DNA from: JALZKA01 sp963721645
GTDB lineage: Bacteria; Actinomycetota; Thermoleophilia; Solirubrobacterales; 70-9
DNA length: 64,000 bases
Direction: 5' to 3'
Assembly (NCBI GenBank): GCA_963721645.1
Contig: CAVRJK010000002.1
Location: 1,116,001-1,180,000 of the forward strand
Part shown: positions 15,474 to 23,023 of the stretch, piece by piece
How positions within the stretch are numbered: the stretch's first letter is position 1
Layout: the number at the start of each line of letters is the position of its first letter
Notes under the pieces: generated by a model
Seen by the model: the letters and a program-made list of their open reading frames with translations, nothing else
The model's database searches: none
Told to the model about the DNA's origin: nothing
Position numbers and translations under genes: made by a program

Positions 15474-15971
15474 GTGAAGGACGCGTCCAAGGATTCGGAG
15501 GACGAGTGCATCTTCTGCGCGAAACCGGCCGAGGGCACTGACGCCCAGAACCTCATCGTTCACCGCGGTGAGCATTGCTTCGTGATTCTCAACCTCTACC
15601 CGTACACGAACGGACACCTGATGGTCGCGCCTTACGAACACGTCGGCCGGATTCAGGACATTCCCGCGGAGATCACCGCCGAGATGATGTCGCTCGCCCA
15701 ACGGGGAATCTCGGTCCTCCAGCAAAAGTACGAGCCTCACGGGTTCAACGTCGGCTTCAACCAGGGGCGGGTCGCCGGCGCAGGCGTGGAGCACCACATC
15801 CACATGCATGTGGTGCCGCGCTGGGGCGGCGATACGAATTTCATGCCCGTTCTCGCGGACACGCGAGTAATGCCGCAGACGCTCGACGAGACCTTCGAAG
15901 CACTCGACGGGGCCTTTGAGGACCCGACCGCCCCAGGGTCAGAAGCGCCGGAGTCGGACGACCTTGGTTAA
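15474..15971 (+). CDS. HIT-family nucleotide hydrolase/transferase
   Basis: Histidine-triad protein: zinc-type CIFC near the start, nucleotide fold NLYPYTNGHLMVAPYEHV and the active-site triad HHIHMHVVPR. Relatives are Ap4A phosphorylases or nucleoside phosphoramidases. The coordinates use the first in-frame canonical start (GTG 15474), but the family's conserved N-terminal segment (YIWAPWRLKY) is encoded upstream from about 15429 with no ATG, GTG or TTG in frame. A G missing from TTGGGC at 15431 would restore a TTG start 10-11 nt after TAGGAT. It is the first gene of a five-gene operon. Confidence 0.88.
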   Translation: MKDASKDSEDECIFCAKPAEGTDAQNLIVHRGEHCFVILNLYPYTNGHLMVAPYEHVGRIQDIPAEITAEMMSLAQRGISVLQQKYEPHGFNVGFNQGRVAGAGVEHHIHMHVVPRWGGDTNFMPVLADTRVMPQTLDETFEALDGAFEDPTAPGSEAPESDDLG

Positions 15972-17331
15972 GCCGGAGATCTTCAAGGCCTACGACGTCC
16001 GCGGCCTCTACGGCGAGGACATGGACGGCGAGACTGCCTACCTCGTCGGCCGGGGCTTCGCACGCGTGCTCGCAGACCTCTGCGGTAAGCCGACCGCGAG
16101 CCTGCGTGTCGGCCTCGGGCGCGACATGCGCCTGCAGGCGCCCGAGATGGCCGGACGTCTGGCCGAAGGGCTCACCTCCGAGGGCTGCGAGGTGGTCGAC
16201 GCCGGGATGGTCGGCACTGAGATGCTCTATTTCCTCGTCGGATCACGCGGACTCGACGGCGGCGCGATGGTCACCGCGTCCCATAACCCCAAGGCGTACA
16301 CGGGCGTCAAGCTCGTCCGCGAGGGTGCGCTGGCCCTCTCGGGCGACGCAGGCATCCAGGACATCCGCCGAAAGATCGAGGCGGGCCTACCGGAGGCGCC
16401 GGGCGGCGGGTCGATCTCGAACGTCGATATCTACCCGGATTTCCAGGCTCACGCGATGACCTTTATCGACCCAGGCCTGGTCAAGCCGCTGAAGGTCGTG
16501 CTCGATGGCGGCAACGGCATGGCAGGCCCGATGGCGGGCCCGCTCCTGGACAAGCTGGGCCTCGAGACGATCGAGACGTACTGGACGCCCGACGGCAACT
16601 TCCCCGACCACGAGCCGAACCCACTTCTGCCAGAGAACCGCCAGTTCGTCATCGACCGCGTTCTCTCGGAGGGCGCCGACCTGGGGATCGCCTGGGACGG
16701 TGACGCGGACCGCTGCTTTTTTATCGACGACCAGGGCGAGTTCGTCGACGGCGACTTCCTGACCGCCCTCCTTGCCAAGCAGGTCCTGCGAAAGGTTCCA
16801 GGCGCGACGATCCTCTACGACGTGCGCGCCTCACGTGCGGTTGCGGACACGGTCGCCGAACACGGTGGGACGGCGCAGATCAACCGCGTCGGCCACGCCT
16901 TTTTCAAGATCGCCATGCGAGAGCACGGCGGAGCCTTCGGCGGCGAGGTCTCGGGGCACTACTACTTCCAGGACTTTTACTCGGCCGATTCCGGAACCGT
17001 CCCGGCGCTCTTGGTCTTGGAGCTCATCTCGGTGGAGGGAAAACCCCTGTCGGAGCTGGTGGGCGACCTACGGTCGCGCTACTTCATCTCCGGTGAGATC
17101 AACTCAGAGGTGGCAGACCCCAAGGCAAAGATGCAGGAAATCGCCGACAGCCATCCGGACGCAGAGGTGACGTGGATGGACGGGGTATCCGTCGATTACC
17201 CCGACTGGCACTTCAACGTGCGCCCCTCGAACACCGAACCGCTCCTCCGCCTCAACCTCGAATCTCTCGTCTCCTACGAAGACATGGAGACGAAGCGCGA
17301 CCAGCTTCTCGCCCAGATCCGTGACGCCTGA
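15964..17331 (+). CDS. manB: Phosphomannomutase/phosphoglucomutase
   Basis: Alpha-D-phosphohexomutase of about 455 residues that interconverts hexose 6- and 1-phosphates for cell-surface sugars. Visible motifs are FKAYDVRG at the N-terminus, the phosphoserine loop TASHNP (Ser about 106), the metal loop DGDADR, the sugar-binding GEVSGHYYF and the phosphate-binding RPSNTEPLLRL. The TTG at 15964 is the likely start: it overlaps the HIT stop by 8 bp, and the upstream frame to 15916 reads antisense-like, highly basic sequence. It supplies hexose 1-phosphates, which could feed sugar-nucleotide genes elsewhere. Confidence 0.9.
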   Translation: MVKPEIFKAYDVRGLYGEDMDGETAYLVGRGFARVLADLCGKPTASLRVGLGRDMRLQAPEMAGRLAEGLTSEGCEVVDAGMVGTEMLYFLVGSRGLDGGAMVTASHNPKAYTGVKLVREGALALSGDAGIQDIRRKIEAGLPEAPGGGSISNVDIYPDFQAHAMTFIDPGLVKPLKVVLDGGNGMAGPMAGPLLDKLGLETIETYWTPDGNFPDHEPNPLLPENRQFVIDRVLSEGADLGIAWDGDADRCFFIDDQGEFVDGDFLTALLAKQVLRKVPGATILYDVRASRAVADTVAEHGGTAQINRVGHAFFKIAMREHGGAFGGEVSGHYYFQDFYSADSGTVPALLVLELISVEGKPLSELVGDLRSRYFISGEINSEVADPKAKMQEIADSHPDAEVTWMDGVSVDYPDWHFNVRPSNTEPLLRLNLESLVSYEDMETKRDQLLAQIRDA

Positions 17332-18325
17332 GGAGGCGCTCGAGCGTGCCCGCGAAGCGGGAATACACACGCTGCGCATACCCACGCCGTTCGCGGTCGG
17401 ACGAGTCAACTGCTACCTGATCGAGGACGATCCGCTCACCCTCGTCGACACGGGACCCAACTCCGGCAAGGCGCTCGACGAACTGCAGAACCAACTCTCG
17501 GAATTGGGTCACTCGATCGACGACATCGAGCTGGTCGTCCTGACCCACCAGCACATCGACCACGTCGGGTTGGTCGAGATCATCGTCGAGCACTCGGGCG
17601 CCGAGGTTGCCGCCCTGGACAAAGCCGTTCGCCGTCTCGCGAACTTCGCCGAAGACACGGAGATCGACGACCGATTCTCCGCCCAATTGATGCTGCGGAG
17701 CGGCATCCCTGAAAACGTCGTCGAAGCTCTTCAGGGCGTCTCGCGAAGCTTCCGCGCATGGGGCTCGCGTGCAACCGTGACGCGGCCTCTCGCCGACGGC
17801 GAGGCGCTCCAGTTGCGCGACCGAAAGCTCGAAGTGCTCCACCGCCCGGGCCACAGCCCTTCAGACACCGTCTTTTGGGACGCCGAGAGGAAGATCCTCC
17901 TGGCCGCCGATCACCTGATCGCCCACATCTCGTCGAACCCGCTCATCACCCGGCCCCTGGACGGCTCGGACGAGCGGACTCAGGCGCTCGTGAGCTACCG
18001 CGACTCGCTCTCAAGGACTCGTGAGATGCCCGCCGAGATCGTGTTGCCCGGCCACGGAGAACCGATCACCGACCATGTCTCGCTGATCGACGAGCGGATG
18101 CGGATGACTGAACGTCGCAAGGAAAAGATCTGGAAGCTGATCTCCGAGGAGCCGCGCACGGGCCATGAAATCGCCCAGAAGCTCTGGGGCAACGTCGCCG
18201 TGACCCAGGCTTTCCTGACCCTCTCCGAGGTGATCGGCCACGTCGATCTCCTGATGAACGAAGGATTGGTTCAGGAGGTCCAGGAAGGGGAAGTCGTTCG
18301 CTATGCAGCCGTCTGCCACGATTGA
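17321..18325 (+). CDS. Metallo-beta-lactamase-fold hydrolase
   Basis: The 334-residue protein carries the metal motif THQHIDH, then HRPGHSPSD, ADHL and LPGHGEPI. The C-terminal region is helical and resembles a winged helix (GHEIAQKLWGNVAVTQAFLTLSEVIGHVDLLMNEG), an arrangement seen in MBL proteins related to LACTB2-type nucleases and glyoxalase-like enzymes. Substrate is unknown. The GTG start overlaps manB by 11 bp, and the 3' end overlaps the DAG-kinase-like gene by 23 bp. Confidence 0.85.
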   Translation: MTPEEALERAREAGIHTLRIPTPFAVGRVNCYLIEDDPLTLVDTGPNSGKALDELQNQLSELGHSIDDIELVVLTHQHIDHVGLVEIIVEHSGAEVAALDKAVRRLANFAEDTEIDDRFSAQLMLRSGIPENVVEALQGVSRSFRAWGSRATVTRPLADGEALQLRDRKLEVLHRPGHSPSDTVFWDAERKILLAADHLIAHISSNPLITRPLDGSDERTQALVSYRDSLSRTREMPAEIVLPGHGEPITDHVSLIDERMRMTERRKEKIWKLISEEPRTGHEIAQKLWGNVAVTQAFLTLSEVIGHVDLLMNEGLVQEVQEGEVVRYAAVCHD

Positions 18326-19355
18326 CACCCTCATGGAGTCCTCGGCGAGACTTTCGGACCCGGCGTCGGCTCAGAGCGCCAAGTCGAACGGCGGCACTCA
18401 GCGCCGGCCGAAGAAGCGCATGCTCGTCATCGTCAACCCGTACGCGACGACCGTTTCCGACCGGCTGAAGAACCTCGTCGTCTACGCGCTCCAAGGCCGT
18501 TACCAGGTCGAGGCGGTTATGACCGAGGCCCAGAACCATGCGACGGAAATCGGACGCGAGGCCGTTGACGGCGGGTACGACGTGGTCGTCGCCTTCGGCG
18601 GCGACGGAACCCTCAACGAGGTCGCCCACGGACTCGCCGGCACCGACGTGCCCGTGACGATGCTTCCGGGGGGTTCGACCAACGTCGTCTGCCGCAGCCT
18701 CGGCATCCCGGCCGACGTGGTCGACGCGACCGAGCACCTCCTGGGGTTGGCCGACAACTTCCAGCCGCGAAAGATCGACCTCGGCCTCGCAAGCGGCCGG
18801 CATTTTGTCTTTGCCTGCGGCGCCGGCCTCGACGCGATGGTCGTCAAGCGCGTCGACGCGCATCCGAAGCTGAAGACGCGCTTTGGCGAGTGGTACTACA
18901 CCTACGCGGCAATCACCGGCTTCAACCGCCACTACCTGATGGGCACCCCCGCGCGCCTACGCCTTCGATCCGAGAAGGGCGAGGTCGAGGGGATCACGAC
19001 CGTCGCCCAGAACTCCGACCCGTTCACGTACTTCGGCAATCGCGAGGTCAGGGTCTGCGAGGACGTCGCGATCGACAACGGCACCCTCTCGCTGGCAATG
19101 CTGAAGCGCGCGGCGCTTCGCGACATCCCGACCCTGATGGGCCGGTGCCTCGCGACGTCGGAGGACTTCCGGCCGATCGACCATCGCCAGATCGAGCACT
19201 TCTCCGGACTGCGCGAAGCTCGAGTGGACTCGCTCACCACCGATGAGGAGGGCAACACCGTGCCGTTCCCCGTGGAGGTCGACGGCGACTACATCGGCGA
19301 CCACGAGTCGCTCGAGCTGGGTATCGCCCCCGCGGCTCTGACGATCATTGCCTGA
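18303..19355 (+). CDS. Diacylglycerol/lipid kinase family protein (DagK-like)
   Basis: The 350-residue protein has the lipid kinase catalytic fold: LVIVNPYATTV near residue 42, the nucleotide loop AFGGDGTLNEVAHGL, MLPGGSTNVVCR and the C-terminal VEVDGDYIG. Relatives phosphorylate diacylglycerol or related membrane lipids using ATP. The first 38 residues are Ser/Ala-rich and probably disordered. It overlaps the MBL gene by 23 bp and the next HIT gene by 8 bp, which indicates translational coupling. Confidence 0.88.
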   Translation: MQPSATIDTLMESSARLSDPASAQSAKSNGGTQRRPKKRMLVIVNPYATTVSDRLKNLVVYALQGRYQVEAVMTEAQNHATEIGREAVDGGYDVVVAFGGDGTLNEVAHGLAGTDVPVTMLPGGSTNVVCRSLGIPADVVDATEHLLGLADNFQPRKIDLGLASGRHFVFACGAGLDAMVVKRVDAHPKLKTRFGEWYYTYAAITGFNRHYLMGTPARLRLRSEKGEVEGITTVAQNSDPFTYFGNREVRVCEDVAIDNGTLSLAMLKRAALRDIPTLMGRCLATSEDFRPIDHRQIEHFSGLREARVDSLTTDEEGNTVPFPVEVDGDYIGDHESLELGIAPAALTIIA

Positions 19356-19761
19356 CTGTCTCTTCTGCCGCATCGTCGCCGGGGATGAACCGGCGCACGT
19401 CGTGCTCGACGATGACGTGTGTCTCGCATTTCTGGATGTACGGCCCGTATTCCACGGGCACACCCTCCTCGTGCCCCGCGTCCACCACGAGACCCTCGCG
19501 GACCTGCCCCCCGAGCTGATCGAGCCGTTCTTCGAGCGAGCGCAGCGCCTATCGGTCGCGGTCCGGGACGCGATGGGCGCACAGGGCTCGTTCGTCGCAA
19601 TGAACAACGTCGTCTCCCAGTCCGTGCCTCACCTCCACTGCCACGTCGTGCCGCGGGTCAAGAAGGACGGCCTGAAGGGCTTCTTTTGGCCGCGTACCAG
19701 GTACGAGGCGGATGCGGATGCATCTGCCGTCGCCGAGCGGATCCGTACCGAGCTCAGCTAG
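19348..19761 (+). CDS. HIT-family protein (second in operon)
   Basis: The 137-residue histidine-triad protein has the N-terminal zinc knuckle CLFCRIVAGDEP and the triad HLHCHVVPR, the usual layout of HINT/PKCI-like nucleoside phosphoramidate hydrolases. The TTG start overlaps the kinase gene by 8 bp. It differs clearly from the HIT protein that opens the same operon, so they are not a recent duplicate. Its end overlaps the convergent glycosyltransferase by 8 bp. Confidence 0.9.
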   Translation: MPDCLFCRIVAGDEPAHVVLDDDVCLAFLDVRPVFHGHTLLVPRVHHETLADLPPELIEPFFERAQRLSVAVRDAMGAQGSFVAMNNVVSQSVPHLHCHVVPRVKKDGLKGFFWPRTRYEADADASAVAERIRTELS

Positions 19762-20620
19762 CGGTGTTCGAGCGGCGATAGCCGATGGTGTGGGCGAACA
19801 TGCCCATTGCGTCGACCCCCCTGAACGCCGCCTCCTCGAACCGGCGCCGCGCGAGGTCACCCGCGATGTCCTTTCCGCAGTGGACGAGCCCCGGCACGAG
19901 CGGCCAGGCGGGCGCAGTGCCCGGGTAGCGCTCGTTGAGCCAGCGGGCGCCGGCCGCGTAGCGGGCGATCGACCCCATCAGGTCGGACAGGGACTCACGG
20001 TGGAGGTGCGAGACGATCGCCTCGGGACGCCGCTCGATCTTCCATCCAGCCTCGACCAGCCTCCGGCACAGGTCCACGTCTCCGCCGGAGCGGATGCCCT
20101 CGGTGAAGCCTTCGATCTCGTCGAAGGCCTTGCAGCGGACTGCCAGATTCGCCGTCGCCGCAGCGTCGTCGGCCGTATGCAGACCGGCGTCCTGGTCCAA
20201 GAAGCCGCGGTCGGACGCGTAGCGGGCAAGGAAGTGACTCTGATCAGGGTCTGAGGCGACCGACCCAGCCAGGGCGCCGACGTCCTCCGGGACGTCCTTG
20301 GCGAAATAGGCGCCGAGCAGAGAGGGAGCGGGAACGCAGTCCGAATCGGTGAACACCAGCCACTCCGGTCCGGCTTCTCCCTCGCGGCCCGCCGCCGCCC
20401 GGGCGCCCACGTTTCGGGCGTGGTAGGACGACCTCTCCCCCGTCGCTCGTACCACTCGCGTTCCGGAATACTCGCCGAAGCACCCCTCCCCCGAGTTGTC
20501 GGCGACGACGATCTCGTCGTCGCCTCCGAGCTCCAGCGCCGCGAGCGACCTCGCCAGTCGCGCCGCATCCTCCGCGTCGCCCGCGAACGGGACGACGACG
20601 CTGACCCCCGGCCTCGGCAC
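19754..20620 (-). CDS. Family 2 glycosyltransferase
   Basis: The 288-residue GT-A protein starts VSVVVPFAGD, has the nucleotide-sugar residues EIVVADNSG, the metal site TDSDC and a later RSGGDVDLCRRL. No membrane helices are evident, so it is probably cytosolic or peripheral. Donor and acceptor are unknown. It lies 6 bp downstream of rel on the minus strand. Confidence 0.85.
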   Translation of the reverse strand: MPRPGVSVVVPFAGDAEDAARLARSLAALELGGDDEIVVADNSGEGCFGEYSGTRVVRATGERSSYHARNVGARAAAGREGEAGPEWLVFTDSDCVPAPSLLGAYFAKDVPEDVGALAGSVASDPDQSHFLARYASDRGFLDQDAGLHTADDAAATANLAVRCKAFDEIEGFTEGIRSGGDVDLCRRLVEAGWKIERRPEAIVSHLHRESLSDLMGSIARYAAGARWLNERYPGTAPAWPLVPGLVHCGKDIAGDLARRRFEEAAFRGVDAMGMFAHTIGYRRSNTAS

Positions 20621-20626
20621 CCCGCT

Positions 20627-23023
20627 CTAGGCGCCCGGCGTGACGCGATACGCGTCGAAGACGCCCTCGACGTGGCGCAGGCGTGAAACGCATTGGCGCA
20701 GCTGGTCCGAATCGCCGACCTCGACGACGAAGCGGTTCTTGACCATCGGGTGGCTGGTCGAGCAGCGCGCCTCGATGATGTTCACGCCGCTCTCGGAGAA
20801 GCTTCGCGAGAGGTCTTCCAAAAGACGGGAGCGGTCCCAGGCGTCGATCTCGAGCTCGACGCGGTAGGAGGCCTCGTTGCCGCCCTCCCATGAGACGTCG
20901 GTGAACCGTTCCGGAGCCTTCATGAGAGCCTTCACGTTCTTGCAATCGTCGCGGTGGATCGTGATGCCGCGTCCGAGCGACACGTAGCCGACGATCTCGT
21001 CGCCAGGCACGGGACGGCAGCACTTGGCAAGGCGGATCATGACGTCCGTCTGCCCCTGCACCGCGATCCCGTAGTCGGAGGCTTCCTGCGTTCGGCGCTG
21101 GCGCTCGTCACGGCCTTCCAGCACTCCGGCAAGACGTGCCTCGGTCTCGTCGCCGGCGACCGCCTCGCCGCCCTTGAGGCGCTGCATGACCTTGGTGGCG
21201 ATGGTCTTGGCCGAGATCTTCGAGCCACCGAGCGCAACGTAGAAGTCGTCGGCCTTGCGGAATCCCGTCTCGCGGATCACGTCGGCGAGCAGCGGCGAAC
21301 CCGCGATGCGCTGCGGCGGCAGCCCTTGCTTTTTCAGTGCGGTCTGGAGCTCCTCGCGGCCACGGCGCTCGGCGTCTTCCCGCTTCTCGCGCGTGAGCGC
21401 GGCGCGGATCTTGTTGCGGGCTCGGCTGGTGCGCACGACGCTCAGCCAGTCGCGCGAAGGCTGGCGCTCGCCCTTCGAGGTCAGGACCTCGACGATGTCG
21501 CCTGACTTCAACTGGTAGTGGAGCGGCACGAGCTTGCCATTCACCTTTGCGCCCACGCAACGGTGGCCGACGTCCGTGTGGACGGCGTACGCGAAGTCGA
21601 GCGGCGTCGAGCCCGCCGAGAGGTTCTTGACCTCGCCCTTCGGCGTGAAGACGAAGACCTCGTCCTCGAAGAGGTCGACCTTCAGGGACTCGAGGAACTC
21701 GGCGGACTCCTGCTCGCCCTCCTCCTCGAGGAGCTGGCGGAGCCAGGTCATCTTTTCGCGGGCCTCGTCAGCCGGGTCCTTGCTTTTGCCCTTCTTCCCG
21801 TTCGGCGCCTCCTTGTAAAGAACGTGCCCGGCGATCCCGTACTCGGCGATCCGGTGCATGTCGGGGGTGCGGATCTGGATCTCGAGTGGCCTGCCCTCGG
21901 GCCCGATCACCGTCGTGTGAAGCGCCTGGTAGAGGTTCAGCTTCGGTGTCGCGATGAAGTCTTTGAAGCGCCCGGGTAGGGGCTTCCAGATCGAGTGGGT
22001 GATGCCGATCGCCCCGTAGCAGTCCTTGACCGAGCCGACGATCACGCGCATCGCGGTGAGGTCGTAGATCTCGTTGAACTCGCGGCCCTTCTTGGTCATC
22101 TTCGCGTAGATCGAATAGAAGTGCTTGGCCCGGCCGGAGATCTCGGACTCGATCCCGACGTCGGCCAATTCCTGCTGGAGGAAGTCGCCGGCGGCGTCGA
22201 CGTAGGCCTCGCGCTCGTTGCGCTGCTGCGCCACCAGCTTCTTGATCTCCTCGTACTTGCGCGGATGCAGGCGCTGGAACGCGAGATCCTCGAGCTCCCA
22301 CTTGATCGCGTGGATGCCGAGGCGGTGCGCAAGCGGTGCGTAGATCTCCAGCGTCTCCCGGGCCTTTTCGAGCTGCTTTTGCTTTGGCATCGCCGAAAGC
22401 GTGCGCATGTTGTGGAGACGGTCGGCGAGCTTGATCAGGATGACCCGGACGTCCGTCGCCATCGCGACCATCATCTTGCGGTAGTTCTCGGCCTGGCTCT
22501 CGTCGCGGCTCTGGAAGGTGATTCCCGTGAGCTTCGTGACGCCGTCCACAAGCCCGGCGATCGCGTCACCGAAGAGCTCGCGGACTTCGTCGAGGCTTGC
22601 CGAGGTGTCCTCGACCGTGTCGTGGAGGAGCGCCGCGCACAGAGTCTCGGTGTCGAGGCGAAGGCCGGCGCAGATCTTCGCGACCTCCACGGGATGGGTG
22701 ATGAAGTCCTCGCCTGAGCGGCGGCGCTGGTCGGCGTGACGCTCGCAGGCAAACGCAAAGGCGTGCTCGACGGACTGCCGCGTCACGGCCCCCGCGCCTG
22801 CGTCGGAGTGCTCTTCGACGACCGCGAAGAGGTCCCCCAAAAGAGCGCGCTCCTCGTCGGTCAGATCCTTCGTGTACTCGTCCTCGGGCAGCGTGGCACG
22901 AGCGCCGCCGGCGTCCGCGCCTACCCGCGTGTGTCCCGCAGGTTCGGGCTCGGCGCCGTTTACGCCGCTGCCTCGAGCTGAGTCGAGCTCTGTTTCTCCG
23001 GGTGATTCAGGTATCGGACGCAC
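20627..23023 (-). CDS. rel: Bifunctional (p)ppGpp synthetase/hydrolase
   Basis: Stringent-response enzyme of 798 residues. In order: HD hydrolase domain (ITHPVEVAKI, LLHDTVEDT), synthetase domain (KLADRLHNMRTL earlier, then DLTAMRVIV and KPLPGRFKDFIATPK), TGS domain (VFVFTPKGEVKNL... DFAYAVHTDVGH) and C-terminal ACT domain (VELEIDAWDRSRLLEDLSRSF). The HD residues look intact, so both activities are expected. The GTG start at 23023 lies inside the 3' end of recJ (64-bp overlap), with AGGAG touching the start. The first 50 or so residues are acidic and low complexity, so a later start is possible. Confidence 0.95.
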   Translation of the reverse strand: MRPIPESPGETELDSARGSGVNGAEPEPAGHTRVGADAGGARATLPEDEYTKDLTDEERALLGDLFAVVEEHSDAGAGAVTRQSVEHAFAFACERHADQRRRSGEDFITHPVEVAKICAGLRLDTETLCAALLHDTVEDTSASLDEVRELFGDAIAGLVDGVTKLTGITFQSRDESQAENYRKMMVAMATDVRVILIKLADRLHNMRTLSAMPKQKQLEKARETLEIYAPLAHRLGIHAIKWELEDLAFQRLHPRKYEEIKKLVAQQRNEREAYVDAAGDFLQQELADVGIESEISGRAKHFYSIYAKMTKKGREFNEIYDLTAMRVIVGSVKDCYGAIGITHSIWKPLPGRFKDFIATPKLNLYQALHTTVIGPEGRPLEIQIRTPDMHRIAEYGIAGHVLYKEAPNGKKGKSKDPADEAREKMTWLRQLLEEEGEQESAEFLESLKVDLFEDEVFVFTPKGEVKNLSAGSTPLDFAYAVHTDVGHRCVGAKVNGKLVPLHYQLKSGDIVEVLTSKGERQPSRDWLSVVRTSRARNKIRAALTREKREDAERRGREELQTALKKQGLPPQRIAGSPLLADVIRETGFRKADDFYVALGGSKISAKTIATKVMQRLKGGEAVAGDETEARLAGVLEGRDERQRRTQEASDYGIAVQGQTDVMIRLAKCCRPVPGDEIVGYVSLGRGITIHRDDCKNVKALMKAPERFTDVSWEGGNEASYRVELEIDAWDRSRLLEDLSRSFSESGVNIIEARCSTSHPMVKNRFVVEVGDSDQLRQCVSRLRHVEGVFDAYRVTPGA

